IMG/VR virus record: IMGVR_UViG_3300032397_000029
Coordinates: 1-43,706 of that record
Source: a virus
Direction: 5' to 3' (one strand)
DNA length: 43,706 bases
Part shown: in pieces, positions 22,426-31,706 of the stretch
Numbering within the stretch: the first letter of the stretch is position 1
How the letters are laid out: the number at the start of each line of letters is the position of its first letter
Translations under genes and position numbers: made by a program
Notes under the pieces: model-generated
Told to the model about the DNA's origin: nothing
Seen by the model: the letters and a program-made list of their open reading frames with translations, nothing else
Database searches by the model: none

Positions 22426-24398
22426 TGGCGCAGGAGTATCCTGACCAAACTTACTATCCATCAAGTAAGGTGCGTCTAATCATACGGTTCGAGGAGTTCG
22501 AGGCAAAGGAATCCAAGGTCAAAGAGTTAGCTCCGAAGGTGCCAGTGACACTAGCGAAGGGTACGAAGTCGAACCGTGCTCCGCTTGACGTGCAAGAGTA
22601 TTCCGACCCAATTACGGGCGCAAAGCAGTGGCGACTGGTACAGCGCGGAGCACCACCACCTATTGGAGGCCCGCAGAACCAAGACTCGTCAGCAGACGGG
22701 CTGACGCAAGTAGTAGGCGGCATCATCCCGCGTGAAGCAAACTTGGGGCTCAACGGCACTCGGCAAGCTGACACGTTGAACGTGTCGATACGGTACATCG
22801 ACCTTCCAATAGATCCGCGAACTGTGCGTTCGTGTGCAATTGAGTTCTACCTCGGAACAGTGAAGGCGGAAGACTTTGAACGAGGCATTGCAGGAGCGAC
22901 AAGAGGGCTAACATTCGGCGGCAATTGCGAGAATCCAAACGAGCCGCTGAATCTGGTGCCCGACACGTACACCGACGGGAACGGAACGTTGCGCACAAAC
23001 CTGCGGTTCCAAGGGTGGGTAGACAAGTGGGAAGCGGATATAGGGGACGATGACGAGCCTCTTGCGCGTTTGGAGTGTCGTGATAACACGCAGATGTTGA
23101 TCGACCAGATACAACCCCCGAAATGCGTGATCGCGTCTAAGGAAGAACTGGACAAGGGTATTGCCGACTTTCTAGCAAACTTTCCGCAGTTTGCAGGGCT
23201 CACAGTCGAATATCGGCCTAGTGGGATCCCTATTCCGAAACTTGAAGAAGCATTGTCAAAGACATCGTATCGCCCTAAGCAGGGGCCGACCCCAACTGGA
23301 GGTGCTGCAGATAAGACTAGCGTCATGGACTACCTGACAGACATTTGCGGGAGCGTCGGGCACAACATACGCGCAGAAGGAAGCATCATTGTAGTACAAC
23401 CTGTGCGAACCTTGTACTCGAATGAGTTCAGCGGACGTCCGGACGACTCGTTCAAAGGGCGTACGTTACCTAGTGGCAAGAACTTTGATTCCAGGCATTT
23501 CATCTACGGACGAAACATCTCATCGCTTCGCATAGAGCGGAATTTTGGTAAAGGTAAGCCAACTAACGTTGAGGTTAGGTGTTATTCTGGCGAGAAAAAG
23601 ACTACACTTGTGGCGCGGTTCCCGTTGCCAGGGGATCAGGTTGTACATCCGATCACAGGGGATAAGGCCGAACAGAAGTGGCTTGTGTGGAGAGTATCTG
23701 GGGTGAAAGATGCAAAGACGCTACGACTGTTAGCACAGAGTGTGTACGATACACAAGGGCGCAATGAGATGTCTGTCAGCTTGCAGACCTACAATCTTGC
23801 TAGCTTTGGTGGGGGGAACCTCGATCCCGACATTCTGGACATGAAGGCGGGAGACCCATTCAATGTGCTCGTACACCGTGACGAAGAAGGTGAAACGTTC
23901 AGTGCGATCACCAATCTCGAAGGTATGTTGCTTGTGCAAAGCCGGTCTCAAGCATTTTTGAAAAGTGTAGGATTCAGTGATTCGTTCGCTAGCACGTACG
24001 CAAAGGTCTATGCCGACCGTGGATTTCAAAGCACATTTCGGCTGAAAAGTCTGGGAATTACGTGGAATGTTGAAGACGGCGTAAAGCTCGATATTCAAGG
24101 CGTAAACTACATAGCAGTACGAGCAGAAAAGCTCTTGCCTAAGGGCGAAGAATTGGAGCAGGGCGGGAAGACCAAGAAGGACAAGCAACAAGCCAAGAAA
24201 AGCAAGGATGAGACGACTGCCGAAAAGTCTCAGGCAGCTACGACTGACAAGGAGACTGCTACGTCGAGTGGCTCCGACTTCGGGTCTGGTAGCCCAAATG
24301 CCCCGAATATGTCAAATTGGGATAATTCGCTCGCGCCCGATGCAGTACCCGGGCAGTTCCCGTCGCGCGGTGCTAGTACACCGTGGGGGCCACGATGA
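22425..24398 (+). CDS. Baseplate hub protein (gpD / T4 gp27-like)
   Basis: The frame opens at GTG 22422 or ATG 22425; I use the ATG overlapping the preceding stop. The 657-residue protein is placed between a LysM protein and an OB-fold spike, the position of gpD/gp27 hubs. Its N-terminal region holds TLNVSIRYIDLPIDPRTVRS and a FQGWVDKWEADIGDDDE turn typical of the hub beta-barrels. DYLTDICGSVGHNIRAEGS resembles the mid-domain helix of this family. The C-terminal 85 residues are a disordered Lys/Glu/Thr/Ser-rich tail unusual for hubs. It forms the centre ring at the tube's distal end. Confidence 0.8.
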   Translation: MAQEYPDQTYYPSSKVRLIIRFEEFEAKESKVKELAPKVPVTLAKGTKSNRAPLDVQEYSDPITGAKQWRLVQRGAPPPIGGPQNQDSSADGLTQVVGGIIPREANLGLNGTRQADTLNVSIRYIDLPIDPRTVRSCAIEFYLGTVKAEDFERGIAGATRGLTFGGNCENPNEPLNLVPDTYTDGNGTLRTNLRFQGWVDKWEADIGDDDEPLARLECRDNTQMLIDQIQPPKCVIASKEELDKGIADFLANFPQFAGLTVEYRPSGIPIPKLEEALSKTSYRPKQGPTPTGGAADKTSVMDYLTDICGSVGHNIRAEGSIIVVQPVRTLYSNEFSGRPDDSFKGRTLPSGKNFDSRHFIYGRNISSLRIERNFGKGKPTNVEVRCYSGEKKTTLVARFPLPGDQVVHPITGDKAEQKWLVWRVSGVKDAKTLRLLAQSVYDTQGRNEMSVSLQTYNLASFGGGNLDPDILDMKAGDPFNVLVHRDEEGETFSAITNLEGMLLVQSRSQAFLKSVGFSDSFASTYAKVYADRGFQSTFRLKSLGITWNVEDGVKLDIQGVNYIAVRAEKLLPKGEELEQGGKTKKDKQQAKKSKDETTAEKSQAATTDKETATSSGSDFGSGSPNAPNMSNWDNSLAPDAVPGQFPSRGASTPWGPR

Positions 24399-25435
24399 AA
24401 CGGTCTAAGTCGTTCGGCGACTTTGATATGCAGACCTTGCGTGAGGCCTTCTCTGGGCCAGGCATGGATCCGCGCGAGTGGGTCAGTTATGCCATCGTCG
24501 ACGCAGACGGCGAGAGCGATGAAGAGAAGTCTGTAGTCTTCGACGAGGATATGGGCCCGCTAGTCAATGTCACGTTACAGCCAGCTGGCAAACAAGTTCG
24601 GTGCAGAGTTGCGAGTTTCGTAGCTGGCAACGGCGAGGCGGACTGGTACCCGTTCCTGGAAAAGGACGAAGTTCTGGTCGTGATGCCCGAAGGTAGCGAA
24701 CGGAACGCAATCATCATCGCTCGGCTAAATCAGAGCATTGACAAGTTTCCTACAATGGTTGGAGGTGCAGACGTCACCAAGAACAACGTAGGGTTCCGTC
24801 GTGTTCGCGCACCGTACATCTTTGAGTTTGCTGCACCCAGTTCGTACCTGATCAAACAGATCCCAACAGAAGCATGTTTTTTGATCGATAAGAGTGGCGC
24901 GATCTACCTCAAGGATGGCAACAAGACCATCTTTCACATGGGTCCCGACTGGGTAGGATTCGTTGGAAATGAAGGCGCATTTCAGATTCAGTACGTACTT
25001 GAGGACGACAAGTTCCTAATCAAAGGAAAAGACGCAGCGGTGGTAGTAGATCTGAATGGGGACGGAACGGCATCGACCTTTATGGTCCCTGGAGTGTTGT
25101 CTATCGGCACGGCTGGCGGGTGGCCATTCTTTCATGCGACAACGGTAGAGGCTATCTGCAACTTGATAAACCAAGCAATGGTAGCATGGGCTACGGTGCT
25201 TGCAGCAACAGGAGTAACACCGCTTACCGGAGTGTCCCTAGCAGCAACAATGGTTGACCCGTCCGGAATACCTCCCGCATTTTTGCCTCTAACAGGAGCA
25301 ATTCCTGCGGCAGCAGCAACACCTCTACCACCTGCGCAATTAGGATTGATCCAAACTGGATTACAACGTCCACCTAGTCCGACAGACGGAATAACAGGAA
25401 TGCCCGGGTTAGGGGCAGTAGGATTGCTAGTATAA
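24395..25435 (+). CDS. Baseplate spike protein with OB-fold (gpV / gp5-like)
   Basis: ATG 24395 in an ATGA overlap with the hub gene is chosen. The 346-residue protein has an OB-like domain at about residues 55-112 (KQVRCRVASFVAGNGEADWY, EVLVVMPEGSERNAIIIARL), as in gpV/gp5 spikes. It is followed by beta repeats (IDKSGAIYLKDGNK, FVGNEGAFQIQYVLEDDKFL) that fit a beta-helical needle. The last 90 residues are Ala/Pro/Gly-rich. The spike pierces the outer layers of the host cell. No lysozyme motif is present. Confidence 0.8.
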   Translation: MKRSKSFGDFDMQTLREAFSGPGMDPREWVSYAIVDADGESDEEKSVVFDEDMGPLVNVTLQPAGKQVRCRVASFVAGNGEADWYPFLEKDEVLVVMPEGSERNAIIIARLNQSIDKFPTMVGGADVTKNNVGFRRVRAPYIFEFAAPSSYLIKQIPTEACFLIDKSGAIYLKDGNKTIFHMGPDWVGFVGNEGAFQIQYVLEDDKFLIKGKDAAVVVDLNGDGTASTFMVPGVLSIGTAGGWPFFHATTVEAICNLINQAMVAWATVLAATGVTPLTGVSLAATMVDPSGIPPAFLPLTGAIPAAAATPLPPAQLGLIQTGLQRPPSPTDGITGMPGLGAVGLLV

Positions 25436-25755
25436 TGCCTGGGTACCCCCCGCCTCCGGATGAGCCAAGTGTTGAGGATCAAGTCGGCGTAGATGCGAGC
25501 GCTAGCTTTGAGCCTGCGCCTGGTGCGATTAGTATTTGTAGTTTCCAGATCCCAACATTCAAGTTCAATCTTCGATTCAAATTACCTAGTTTCAGCATTC
25601 CGTTTCCACCGACATTCAACTTCAGCTTTAAGTTCAAGTGTGACTTGGGAGACCCCTTTGATGTCTCGGCAGGAGTAGAATGGGGCGGAGGGCGTAAAGC
25701 ATCCGGGCCGCGTGACCCAGATGACGTTGACACTGAAAAGTACATGAGGGCATGA
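25435..25755 (+). CDS. Aromatic beta-strand mini-protein (106 aa), candidate spike tip
   Basis: Between residues about 35 and 70 every second residue is aromatic or hydrophobic (FQIPTFKFNLRFKLPSFSIP, then FPPTFNFSFKFKCDLGDPF). This suggests a single extended beta-structure. Two cysteines flank the block (CSF and KCDL). The gene lies right after the OB-fold spike in a TAATG overlap. A metal-binding spike tip or a spike-associated protein is one reading; there is no PAAR signature, so the call is tentative. Confidence 0.7.
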   Translation: MPGYPPPPDEPSVEDQVGVDASASFEPAPGAISICSFQIPTFKFNLRFKLPSFSIPFPPTFNFSFKFKCDLGDPFDVSAGVEWGGGRKASGPRDPDDVDTEKYMRA

Positions 25756-26654
25756 TGGCAGGTGGATATGGCGGCGGACCGTGGGGATTGACTCCATGGG
25801 GAGGCAGCTTCGGCGAGTCTCCCTTTGGCGTGTTCCAACTACTGGACGTGCAATCAATCCGTGAGAACATGTTCCGATTGGAATTCAACTCGGTCGTGGA
25901 CTGGACTGAGATTGGAGACCCGCACGACGGTTCGCGCATCGAGCACTACAGCGTCCGCGTTGTCACTGGCACAGTCGGCATGGACAGCCAATCCGTGCGC
26001 GAAGTCAAGCCGGTGAAGGCAACGCGCACAGACCCTTCGTACGTTGGTGAGTACGACTACGGGCGCTTCATTGATTTGACTGTAGACCGACCGATGTCGT
26101 GCTTTCCGTGTCACTACTACGTCGGCGTAGTCAACCTGTACGGAGCAGGGCACCCGGCTGCAATCACAGTCGAGTTTGAAGCTCGTGCTGTGTATCGCAT
26201 GCTTGCCGTGCAACTACCCGAGCTAGTGGTACCTAAACGCGACATTGCGAATCCACAAACACTGTCGGCCTTCTACGACCCGCTTCCACAACCTTCGGAG
26301 GACTTGCTCGGTACATTCGTCGTGGATGACACAGGGGATTACGGTGCAGACGAAGGCCGAACCAATCTGCGAAAGCGCATCATTCGGCGGCTAATTTCTG
26401 CCGAGGACAGCTTTCCTCATGCCCCTGGATACGGCGTCGGAGTTCCACAAGAACTGAAGAAGTCGAACACGGCTGCGACACGAGCGCGGCTGATAGCCAA
26501 AGGGCAGAAGCAGATCACGCAAGAGCCAGATGTGTCAAAATGCGTGTGCCAGATAGTTCAAGATGAGAACGTGCCGAGTCTTATCCGGTATCGTACTTAC
26601 GTACGCACGAAAGATGGGCTAGACTTACGCGTTGACGTTCCCTTTGCTGTGTAG
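25752..26654 (+). CDS. Baseplate wedge protein, gp25/W-like with N-terminal extension
   Basis: The start may be ATG 25752 or 25755. The 300-residue protein has a Gly/Trp-rich N-terminal arm (GGYGGGPWGLTPWGGSFG). A beta domain follows at about residues 28-145 (FQLLDVQSIRENMFRLEFNS, IEHYSVRVVTG, PCHYYVGVVNLYGAG) that resembles a fibronectin-type or sandwich fold. The C-terminal domain at about 195-300 (TNLRKRIIRRLISAEDSFPH, then APGYGVGV) looks like the gp25/W wedge domain. Such wedges link sheath and baseplate. Most gp25 proteins are about 130 residues, so the extra 190 residues are unusual. Confidence 0.75.
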   Translation: MMAGGYGGGPWGLTPWGGSFGESPFGVFQLLDVQSIRENMFRLEFNSVVDWTEIGDPHDGSRIEHYSVRVVTGTVGMDSQSVREVKPVKATRTDPSYVGEYDYGRFIDLTVDRPMSCFPCHYYVGVVNLYGAGHPAAITVEFEARAVYRMLAVQLPELVVPKRDIANPQTLSAFYDPLPQPSEDLLGTFVVDDTGDYGADEGRTNLRKRIIRRLISAEDSFPHAPGYGVGVPQELKKSNTAATRARLIAKGQKQITQEPDVSKCVCQIVQDENVPSLIRYRTYVRTKDGLDLRVDVPFAV

Positions 26655-26663
26655 GAGCCTCGC

Positions 26664-27770
26664 ATGCCAGATCTTCCGAGCCGTTTGGATCTCTTCAAGA
26701 TTGGCGCGGACTACGTTCTGCAGAAAGCGCTACGCATCGACCCGGCTCAAGTATACGTGCAGGGAAGCGATGTCAATATTTTTTGCGGTGTAGGATCAGG
26801 TCTTTCGTATGCGCTGGTAATGCAGCTCATCCAAAGCATCAACGACTTGATGTTGGATGGCGCCGAAGATGAAGCCCTCGACCGATGGGTAGCCGACCGA
26901 TATCAAATCATCCGAAAAGGCGCAGCTCCTGCTATCGGACGTGTTCGCTTCTGGAGAGACACTGCCGGGTCATCAGGAACGATTCCAATAGACACGAAGC
27001 TGCTTACGCTTACCGGAATCGAGTACATCACAACGACAACATGTAGCTTTGCAGTATCAGCACTCGAAAACTTCGCTAACGTGCGAGCAGTTCAGGCTGG
27101 GAAAGAGAGCCAAGTAGGAGCGAACGCAATTCGGAAGTTTTCAGATCCTACTGCACTCTTCGACCGTACGTTGCAAGTTACTAACGACGCTGCGACAGCT
27201 CATGGTGAGAATGTCGAAGATGACGACACGTTCCGCAATCGTGCTCGTGATTTTTGGAGGACTGTACGTCGAGGTGTGTTGCCGGCAATCGAATTTGGTG
27301 CTCGTGCGATCTCAGGCGTTGAGAGCGCAACTGCCGTAGAGACGTTGAGTACGACAGGTAGCCCTGTTCGAATTATCGAACTCTACATTGCAGATAGCTC
27401 AGGGGTTGCGTCCGAAGTGATGGCGCAACAGGTACGCGATGGATTGATGGAGTACCGAGCCGGAGGTATTCAAGTTATTGTTTACCCAAGCATGCCGCAG
27501 ATTGTAGACGTGTTCCTGCGATTGGTGTTCGTTGCTGGTGTGGACACAGATTCGTTGACGGAGATCATTCGTCAGTCAGTTGTACAGTACATTAACACGA
27601 TTCCTGTCAGCGCACCTCTAACCCGGTCGGCAATATACAGCGTGTTGCAGCGGTACCGAAATGACGGATTGTTGGTGGATGACAGCTCTATCGTAGAACC
27701 TGCTGGCGACATCTATCCAGCCGGCGGAGTTACGCTTCGCACTCGCGTCGAGAACGTGCAGGCGGAATGA
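26664..27770 (+). CDS. Baseplate wedge protein J-like
   Basis: GGAG precedes ATG 26664. The 368-residue protein has the gpJ/gp47 family layout: helical N-terminus, an EDEALDRWVADRYQIIRKGA segment in which DRWVADRYQ matches the early J motif, and the beta-rich core with GTIPIDTKLLTLTGIEYIT. The conserved GENVEDDDTFRNRARDFWRT block (about residues 180-200) follows. The C-terminal half (VYPSMPQIVDVFLRLVFVAG) completes the fold. It joins wedges around the hub and pairs with the gp25-like gene just upstream. Confidence 0.88.
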   Translation: MPDLPSRLDLFKIGADYVLQKALRIDPAQVYVQGSDVNIFCGVGSGLSYALVMQLIQSINDLMLDGAEDEALDRWVADRYQIIRKGAAPAIGRVRFWRDTAGSSGTIPIDTKLLTLTGIEYITTTTCSFAVSALENFANVRAVQAGKESQVGANAIRKFSDPTALFDRTLQVTNDAATAHGENVEDDDTFRNRARDFWRTVRRGVLPAIEFGARAISGVESATAVETLSTTGSPVRIIELYIADSSGVASEVMAQQVRDGLMEYRAGGIQVIVYPSMPQIVDVFLRLVFVAGVDTDSLTEIIRQSVVQYINTIPVSAPLTRSAIYSVLQRYRNDGLLVDDSSIVEPAGDIYPAGGVTLRTRVENVQAE

Positions 27771-29794
27771 TGAACTTGCAACCGTGGGAGCTACGAGCAG
27801 AATGCAATCTCGGTCCGTGCGTGGCAGTACCCGCACTGATGTCTCCCATGGTGACGGTTCCACCTGGTTGGGAGGGCGTTGTGCTCGGCGTGAAGGGCAC
27901 AGTCGATGTGACCGGGCTTTCCCCGTCAGGGCCAGATTACCGCGCGTGTGTGCTCAAGAACGGTGTAGTAACAGCTGAATTTGGGTACTTTGTCGAGGTA
28001 GTTGGACTCATCGAGTTCGCAGCAACGTTCACATCACCTGTAGTAGTTGCTGCAGAAGATACACTCGAAGTCCGTATTGATGCTGCGTATGCTCCAACCG
28101 GAACAGTTTCGTGGGCGTCATTTGTTGTGTACGTCGAATGCCAACTCGTATCGGTACAGCCCGCATGCACCCCAGACGACGACCCTACCACAGCGTATAC
28201 GGCAGATGATATTCGCGCGTTACTTTCGTCGACTGCGGACTCAACCTACTTAGACCCACTTATTCAGGCTGGGGATGGTAACGGGTTAGAGGTCTACAAT
28301 CAGCTCATCGAGCAGCTTGTACGTGTATCTAAGGCGATAGAACGTACAACGCAAGCGATGTACCTCAAGCCGTGGAGTGGACAAAGCTGTGCCGAAGCGC
28401 ACGGAGGGCGCAAAGCCGAAGTACCTCTTGCGGTGCAACGCACCAAGCTCATCGACCAACCAGTGGTGATAAGCGCCGATATTCGAGTGCAACCGATTGC
28501 AATGGAGTCGGGTGATCCTGTTGGATTTGAGGTGTACGTGCCGCGATTCTACTCGCCTACTCCGCAGCTCGTGTTGAACCCGGGTGAAGCCGCGTCGGTA
28601 TTTGCCAAGGTTTATGCAGCGGACTTCGGGTATGGGTACAACAATCCGTCCCCCGAAAGCATCACTCACATCGAGCAGATTGGAACAGGGCTGTCGAACA
28701 CTAGGGGCACTGTGAGTATCTCAGGTAACACAGTGAAGCTCGACGGGTACAACGAGCCTGACACATTTGTTCCGCAGCATGTCGGGCAATACGTACGCAT
28801 GACTGGTGGGGCAAACGAAGGCAATATCGCACGTGTTATCGGGTATGTTCGTCCAGACCTTGCTGCAACATCGCCAACAAGCGGATCGATCATCCTCGAA
28901 CGTGTATTCGTGTTTCGGTGCCCAATATGGGGGCCTCTGGGACGATTGCGCTTCATTGAAGGCGAAGCAGTTTACCAGCCAGGAACGCTCGCACGAGGTA
29001 CAGTACTGAAGCAAAGCGGAGTCGATCCGTATTTCACGCTCACAATTGTGCTCACATCAGGATGGTTTGAGGTTGGCGCTGGGAGAAGCCTTATCGGAGC
29101 GCAATCCGGCGCATTTGCCATCTTAGATCCGGCATTGTTTCCGGATATCAGTACGACTACACCTGCATGGGTCGCCGAAGCAGCGACCGCCGAGTGGGAG
29201 ATTCTTGACTGGATCGACGCTTGGGGGCTTACTGTCAGTAACCCGGTATGCCCTAGCGGCGGTAGGGCAGCTTGGTTGGACCTTTTAGCCGCCGAACGTG
29301 GCATTTATCGGCTTGTTGGGGAGGACGACACGGTCTTCCGCAAACGTACCGATGAGATTGCTGACGTAGTGTGCCCCAATGCGATCAAGCGTACGATGCA
29401 ACAAGTACTGCTGCCGTTAGGGGTACAAGGAACATTTCGTGAGATAGGCACGATCCAATTTCCTGGATTTTTCTTCGATTGTGACGCAGGAGAGGCGCCA
29501 GCACATAGTTTTGCCTACGACATGGATCCTGTGAGTAGGCCAGAGGACCGCTGGAAGTTGCTTGTCGACTACAGCGAAATGCGCGCTTTCTTTGTGATAT
29601 CTTTACCTAGACAAAAACAAGGTGATTTCGGATTTGCGTATGACGATCACCCCTACGGTGCATTTGATACGACGCCATACCCTGACTTTTTCGATGGTTT
29701 TCCTTGGTTAGAGGGTCGTGTCTACCGGCAACTTTGGGATACTATAGGCGAACGGAAAGCTGCGGGAGTGTCGTATGCTTTCGAGATCGAGTGA
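27770..29794 (+). CDS. Large baseplate protein, gpI-like C-terminus (674 aa)
   Basis: The frame can start at ATG 27767 or 27770; the second is used. The 674-residue protein follows gpJ, where tail protein I genes lie. The N-terminal 130 residues are beta-rich (VTVPPGWEGVVLGVKGTVDV); residues about 140-230 are helical (EVYNQLIEQLVRVSKAIERT). A long middle beta region follows. The C-terminus (DTVFRKRTDEIADVVCPNAI, RTMQQVLLPLGVQGTFREIG) resembles gpI/YmfQ-type baseplate proteins, which attach fibres. It ends with FPWLEGRVYRQLWDTIGERK. It is larger than P2 gpI, so a fusion with another wedge domain is likely. Confidence 0.7.
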   Translation: MNLQPWELRAECNLGPCVAVPALMSPMVTVPPGWEGVVLGVKGTVDVTGLSPSGPDYRACVLKNGVVTAEFGYFVEVVGLIEFAATFTSPVVVAAEDTLEVRIDAAYAPTGTVSWASFVVYVECQLVSVQPACTPDDDPTTAYTADDIRALLSSTADSTYLDPLIQAGDGNGLEVYNQLIEQLVRVSKAIERTTQAMYLKPWSGQSCAEAHGGRKAEVPLAVQRTKLIDQPVVISADIRVQPIAMESGDPVGFEVYVPRFYSPTPQLVLNPGEAASVFAKVYAADFGYGYNNPSPESITHIEQIGTGLSNTRGTVSISGNTVKLDGYNEPDTFVPQHVGQYVRMTGGANEGNIARVIGYVRPDLAATSPTSGSIILERVFVFRCPIWGPLGRLRFIEGEAVYQPGTLARGTVLKQSGVDPYFTLTIVLTSGWFEVGAGRSLIGAQSGAFAILDPALFPDISTTTPAWVAEAATAEWEILDWIDAWGLTVSNPVCPSGGRAAWLDLLAAERGIYRLVGEDDTVFRKRTDEIADVVCPNAIKRTMQQVLLPLGVQGTFREIGTIQFPGFFFDCDAGEAPAHSFAYDMDPVSRPEDRWKLLVDYSEMRAFFVISLPRQKQGDFGFAYDDHPYGAFDTTPYPDFFDGFPWLEGRVYRQLWDTIGERKAAGVSYAFEIE

Positions 29795-29801
29795 GGTTCA
29801 C

Positions 29802-30011
29802 ATGGCCGATCCAATGCAAAGTATCATCGACAATCTACCAAGAGCTCCAACTGTGGTAGTAACCGGACATACCCGAGCTGCACTTACCGCAGCGTTAGTA
29901 GCTGTATGCCCATGGGCAACCTTAGAGATGATGGAACGTATGACAGTAATACGCGCGTCACCTAATTCTAGGTCGTTGATCTCAGAACAAGAAGCCAACG
30001 GTTGGCTATAG
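29802..30011 (+). CDS. Small protein of unknown function (69 aa)
   Basis: GAGG six bases before ATG 29802 sets the start; an earlier in-frame ATG 29775 lies inside the previous gene. The 69-residue product (MADPMQSIIDNLPRAPTVVV and on) is mixed helical and has no membrane segment of full length. It is separated by only seven and nine bases from its neighbours. Position between baseplate and fibre genes suggests a small adaptor or chaperone, with no direct evidence. Confidence 0.65.
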   Translation: MADPMQSIIDNLPRAPTVVVTGHTRAALTAALVAVCPWATLEMMERMTVIRASPNSRSLISEQEANGWL

Positions 30012-30020
30012 GAACGTATC

Positions 30021-31706
30021 ATGCCTAGTGGAACCAAGAGCCTAGTATTCAATACGCGCGAACGTGCAATCTCTACCGATTTCAATCGGTTGCAGAAGTT
30101 CAAAGACGCAGACTTAGCCGAACTAATGCGATACATGTTCGGTGTGACAGGTTTCAGCTTGTCTGCGGTCGGGAGCATTCTCGAATATGCTCCGCCTCAG
30201 TCGAATGCTGTAATCATCAACGGGTTGATGGTGCAGCCCCAACCTGCGTCGTTGAGCCTTCGGGTTACGCCAGGCGTAATGTACATGAATGACGGTGCAG
30301 CAGGAGCAGACGATTCAAATTGGCGGTTCGTACACGATCCTGGGATTCTAATAGACGGTGTTGTTACAATCGATCCAGGTAGCGGTGCTACGAGAATCGA
30401 TGTGATTAGCGCTAATCCGTACCTTGAGGTTGTGGAATCAGACAGTAGGGATATCTTCAATACTACAACCGGACTATTCTCACCTGTGTTGGTGAATAAG
30501 GTTACTCGCGCTAGATTGCAATACCATGTAACTAAAGGTGCGCCCGGGGGCGGCTTCCCTGGCATGGTTACAGGACGTGTTCCCATATGTGTGATTCGTG
30601 TTCCATCTACAGCAACTACGTTAGATCAGTGTGACCTGTGGGATGTTCGACCGCTGGCAAAAGAAGCTGCACCAGGTCCGTTCTTCGATATGCGAGAAAT
30701 CACGCTAGTGCAGAAGCAAGCACACGTTAGTGCCTACGATAATACTGAGATGTTTTGCGGGCTGTTTGGGGTAAGCGAACAAGAAGCAGCAATGTTGAAA
30801 GTTCGCGGGTATTTGCTTAGTTCAGACGGTGTGTTGCTCGACCCATGGAAGCCTGGAACTGCCGTAGACAGTCTGTGGGCTGCAGGACTTACGGCATGGT
30901 CTAGCGGGCTCCCATGGTATTTGTGGACTGTATTTCCTCGTAATCTTTCAGGCTGGAGGATGTACTCAAGAGGAGTGCCTCGGGTGCCTTGGTACCTTCC
31001 AGGGATTAAGGTTATGACACAAATTCCGCCTGATTGGCGCGGAGCGCCATTATTGCCCATCCCCCTTCCAACATGGACGGGCATCTTGGGGTCAAGTTCT
31101 GCTGGTTGCGTAGTCGCATCTGGATTTTGCGGCACACATTTAACAGGCCCACCGCACCCATCAGGAACAGTGCTCCCAGCGCCGTCAATTAGCGACGGCG
31201 ATTGGATTATGGTGGACGGGAAATTAGCAACGACCAATCTATGTTCGCCTGCAATTGCACCGGATGCTCCATCGACGGGACTATTTGAGACTGTAACATG
31301 GACACTATACGATGGAATCCATTTTCCCCCAAATGCTAAGGCTATCCGTGTTGAGATAACACGTGTGCTAAAGCACATATATCCATATGACCCTGTTGGG
31401 CCTCAAGGCTATCATTACGTATCAGCAGGCTACAATGATGGAGTAGCCAACATCCCATTATGGAACATTGTGGGTGCTACTAGTCACATGTATCCAACAA
31501 TGAATAATGCGGGAAACCTTACTACGCGAATCACATTTCAAGTAGACATCCCCACACCACCATTTGAGTCTACATCAGACTACTTTGTTCGTAAGGTCTT
31601 CGTGACATGGCTGGACAATCAGATACCTAGTCATCCGCCAGCACCAGAGTTAATCGAACCTGGGAGCGAGATGTTACGTATCGTTGGCTGGAAGGTAGCA
31701 CCATGA
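30021..31706 (+). CDS. Tail-associated / fibre-base protein (561 aa)
   Basis: The N-terminal 60 residues (FNTRERAISTDFNRLQKFKD, then LMRYMFG) resemble openings of phage tail proteins that attach to the baseplate. The following part is beta-rich with PASLSLRVTPGVMYMNDGAA and TRIDVISANPYLEVVESDSR, as in fibre-base proteins. The region beyond residue 230 is Trp/Pro/Gly-rich (WYLWTVFPRNLSGWRMYSRG), and the C-terminus has a beta-sandwich appearance. No catalytic motif is seen. It probably binds the baseplate and presents a receptor-facing domain. Base composition is somewhat more AT-rich than the tail genes upstream. Confidence 0.7.
   Translation: MPSGTKSLVFNTRERAISTDFNRLQKFKDADLAELMRYMFGVTGFSLSAVGSILEYAPPQSNAVIINGLMVQPQPASLSLRVTPGVMYMNDGAAGADDSNWRFVHDPGILIDGVVTIDPGSGATRIDVISANPYLEVVESDSRDIFNTTTGLFSPVLVNKVTRARLQYHVTKGAPGGGFPGMVTGRVPICVIRVPSTATTLDQCDLWDVRPLAKEAAPGPFFDMREITLVQKQAHVSAYDNTEMFCGLFGVSEQEAAMLKVRGYLLSSDGVLLDPWKPGTAVDSLWAAGLTAWSSGLPWYLWTVFPRNLSGWRMYSRGVPRVPWYLPGIKVMTQIPPDWRGAPLLPIPLPTWTGILGSSSAGCVVASGFCGTHLTGPPHPSGTVLPAPSISDGDWIMVDGKLATTNLCSPAIAPDAPSTGLFETVTWTLYDGIHFPPNAKAIRVEITRVLKHIYPYDPVGPQGYHYVSAGYNDGVANIPLWNIVGATSHMYPTMNNAGNLTTRITFQVDIPTPPFESTSDYFVRKVFVTWLDNQIPSHPPAPELIEPGSEMLRIVGWKVAP

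Noticed and set aside
30734-31378. Minus-strand frame of 214 codons opposite the tail-associated protein gene
   Set aside because: The plus-strand frame continues through it with better protein composition, good start and coupling to the holin gene.
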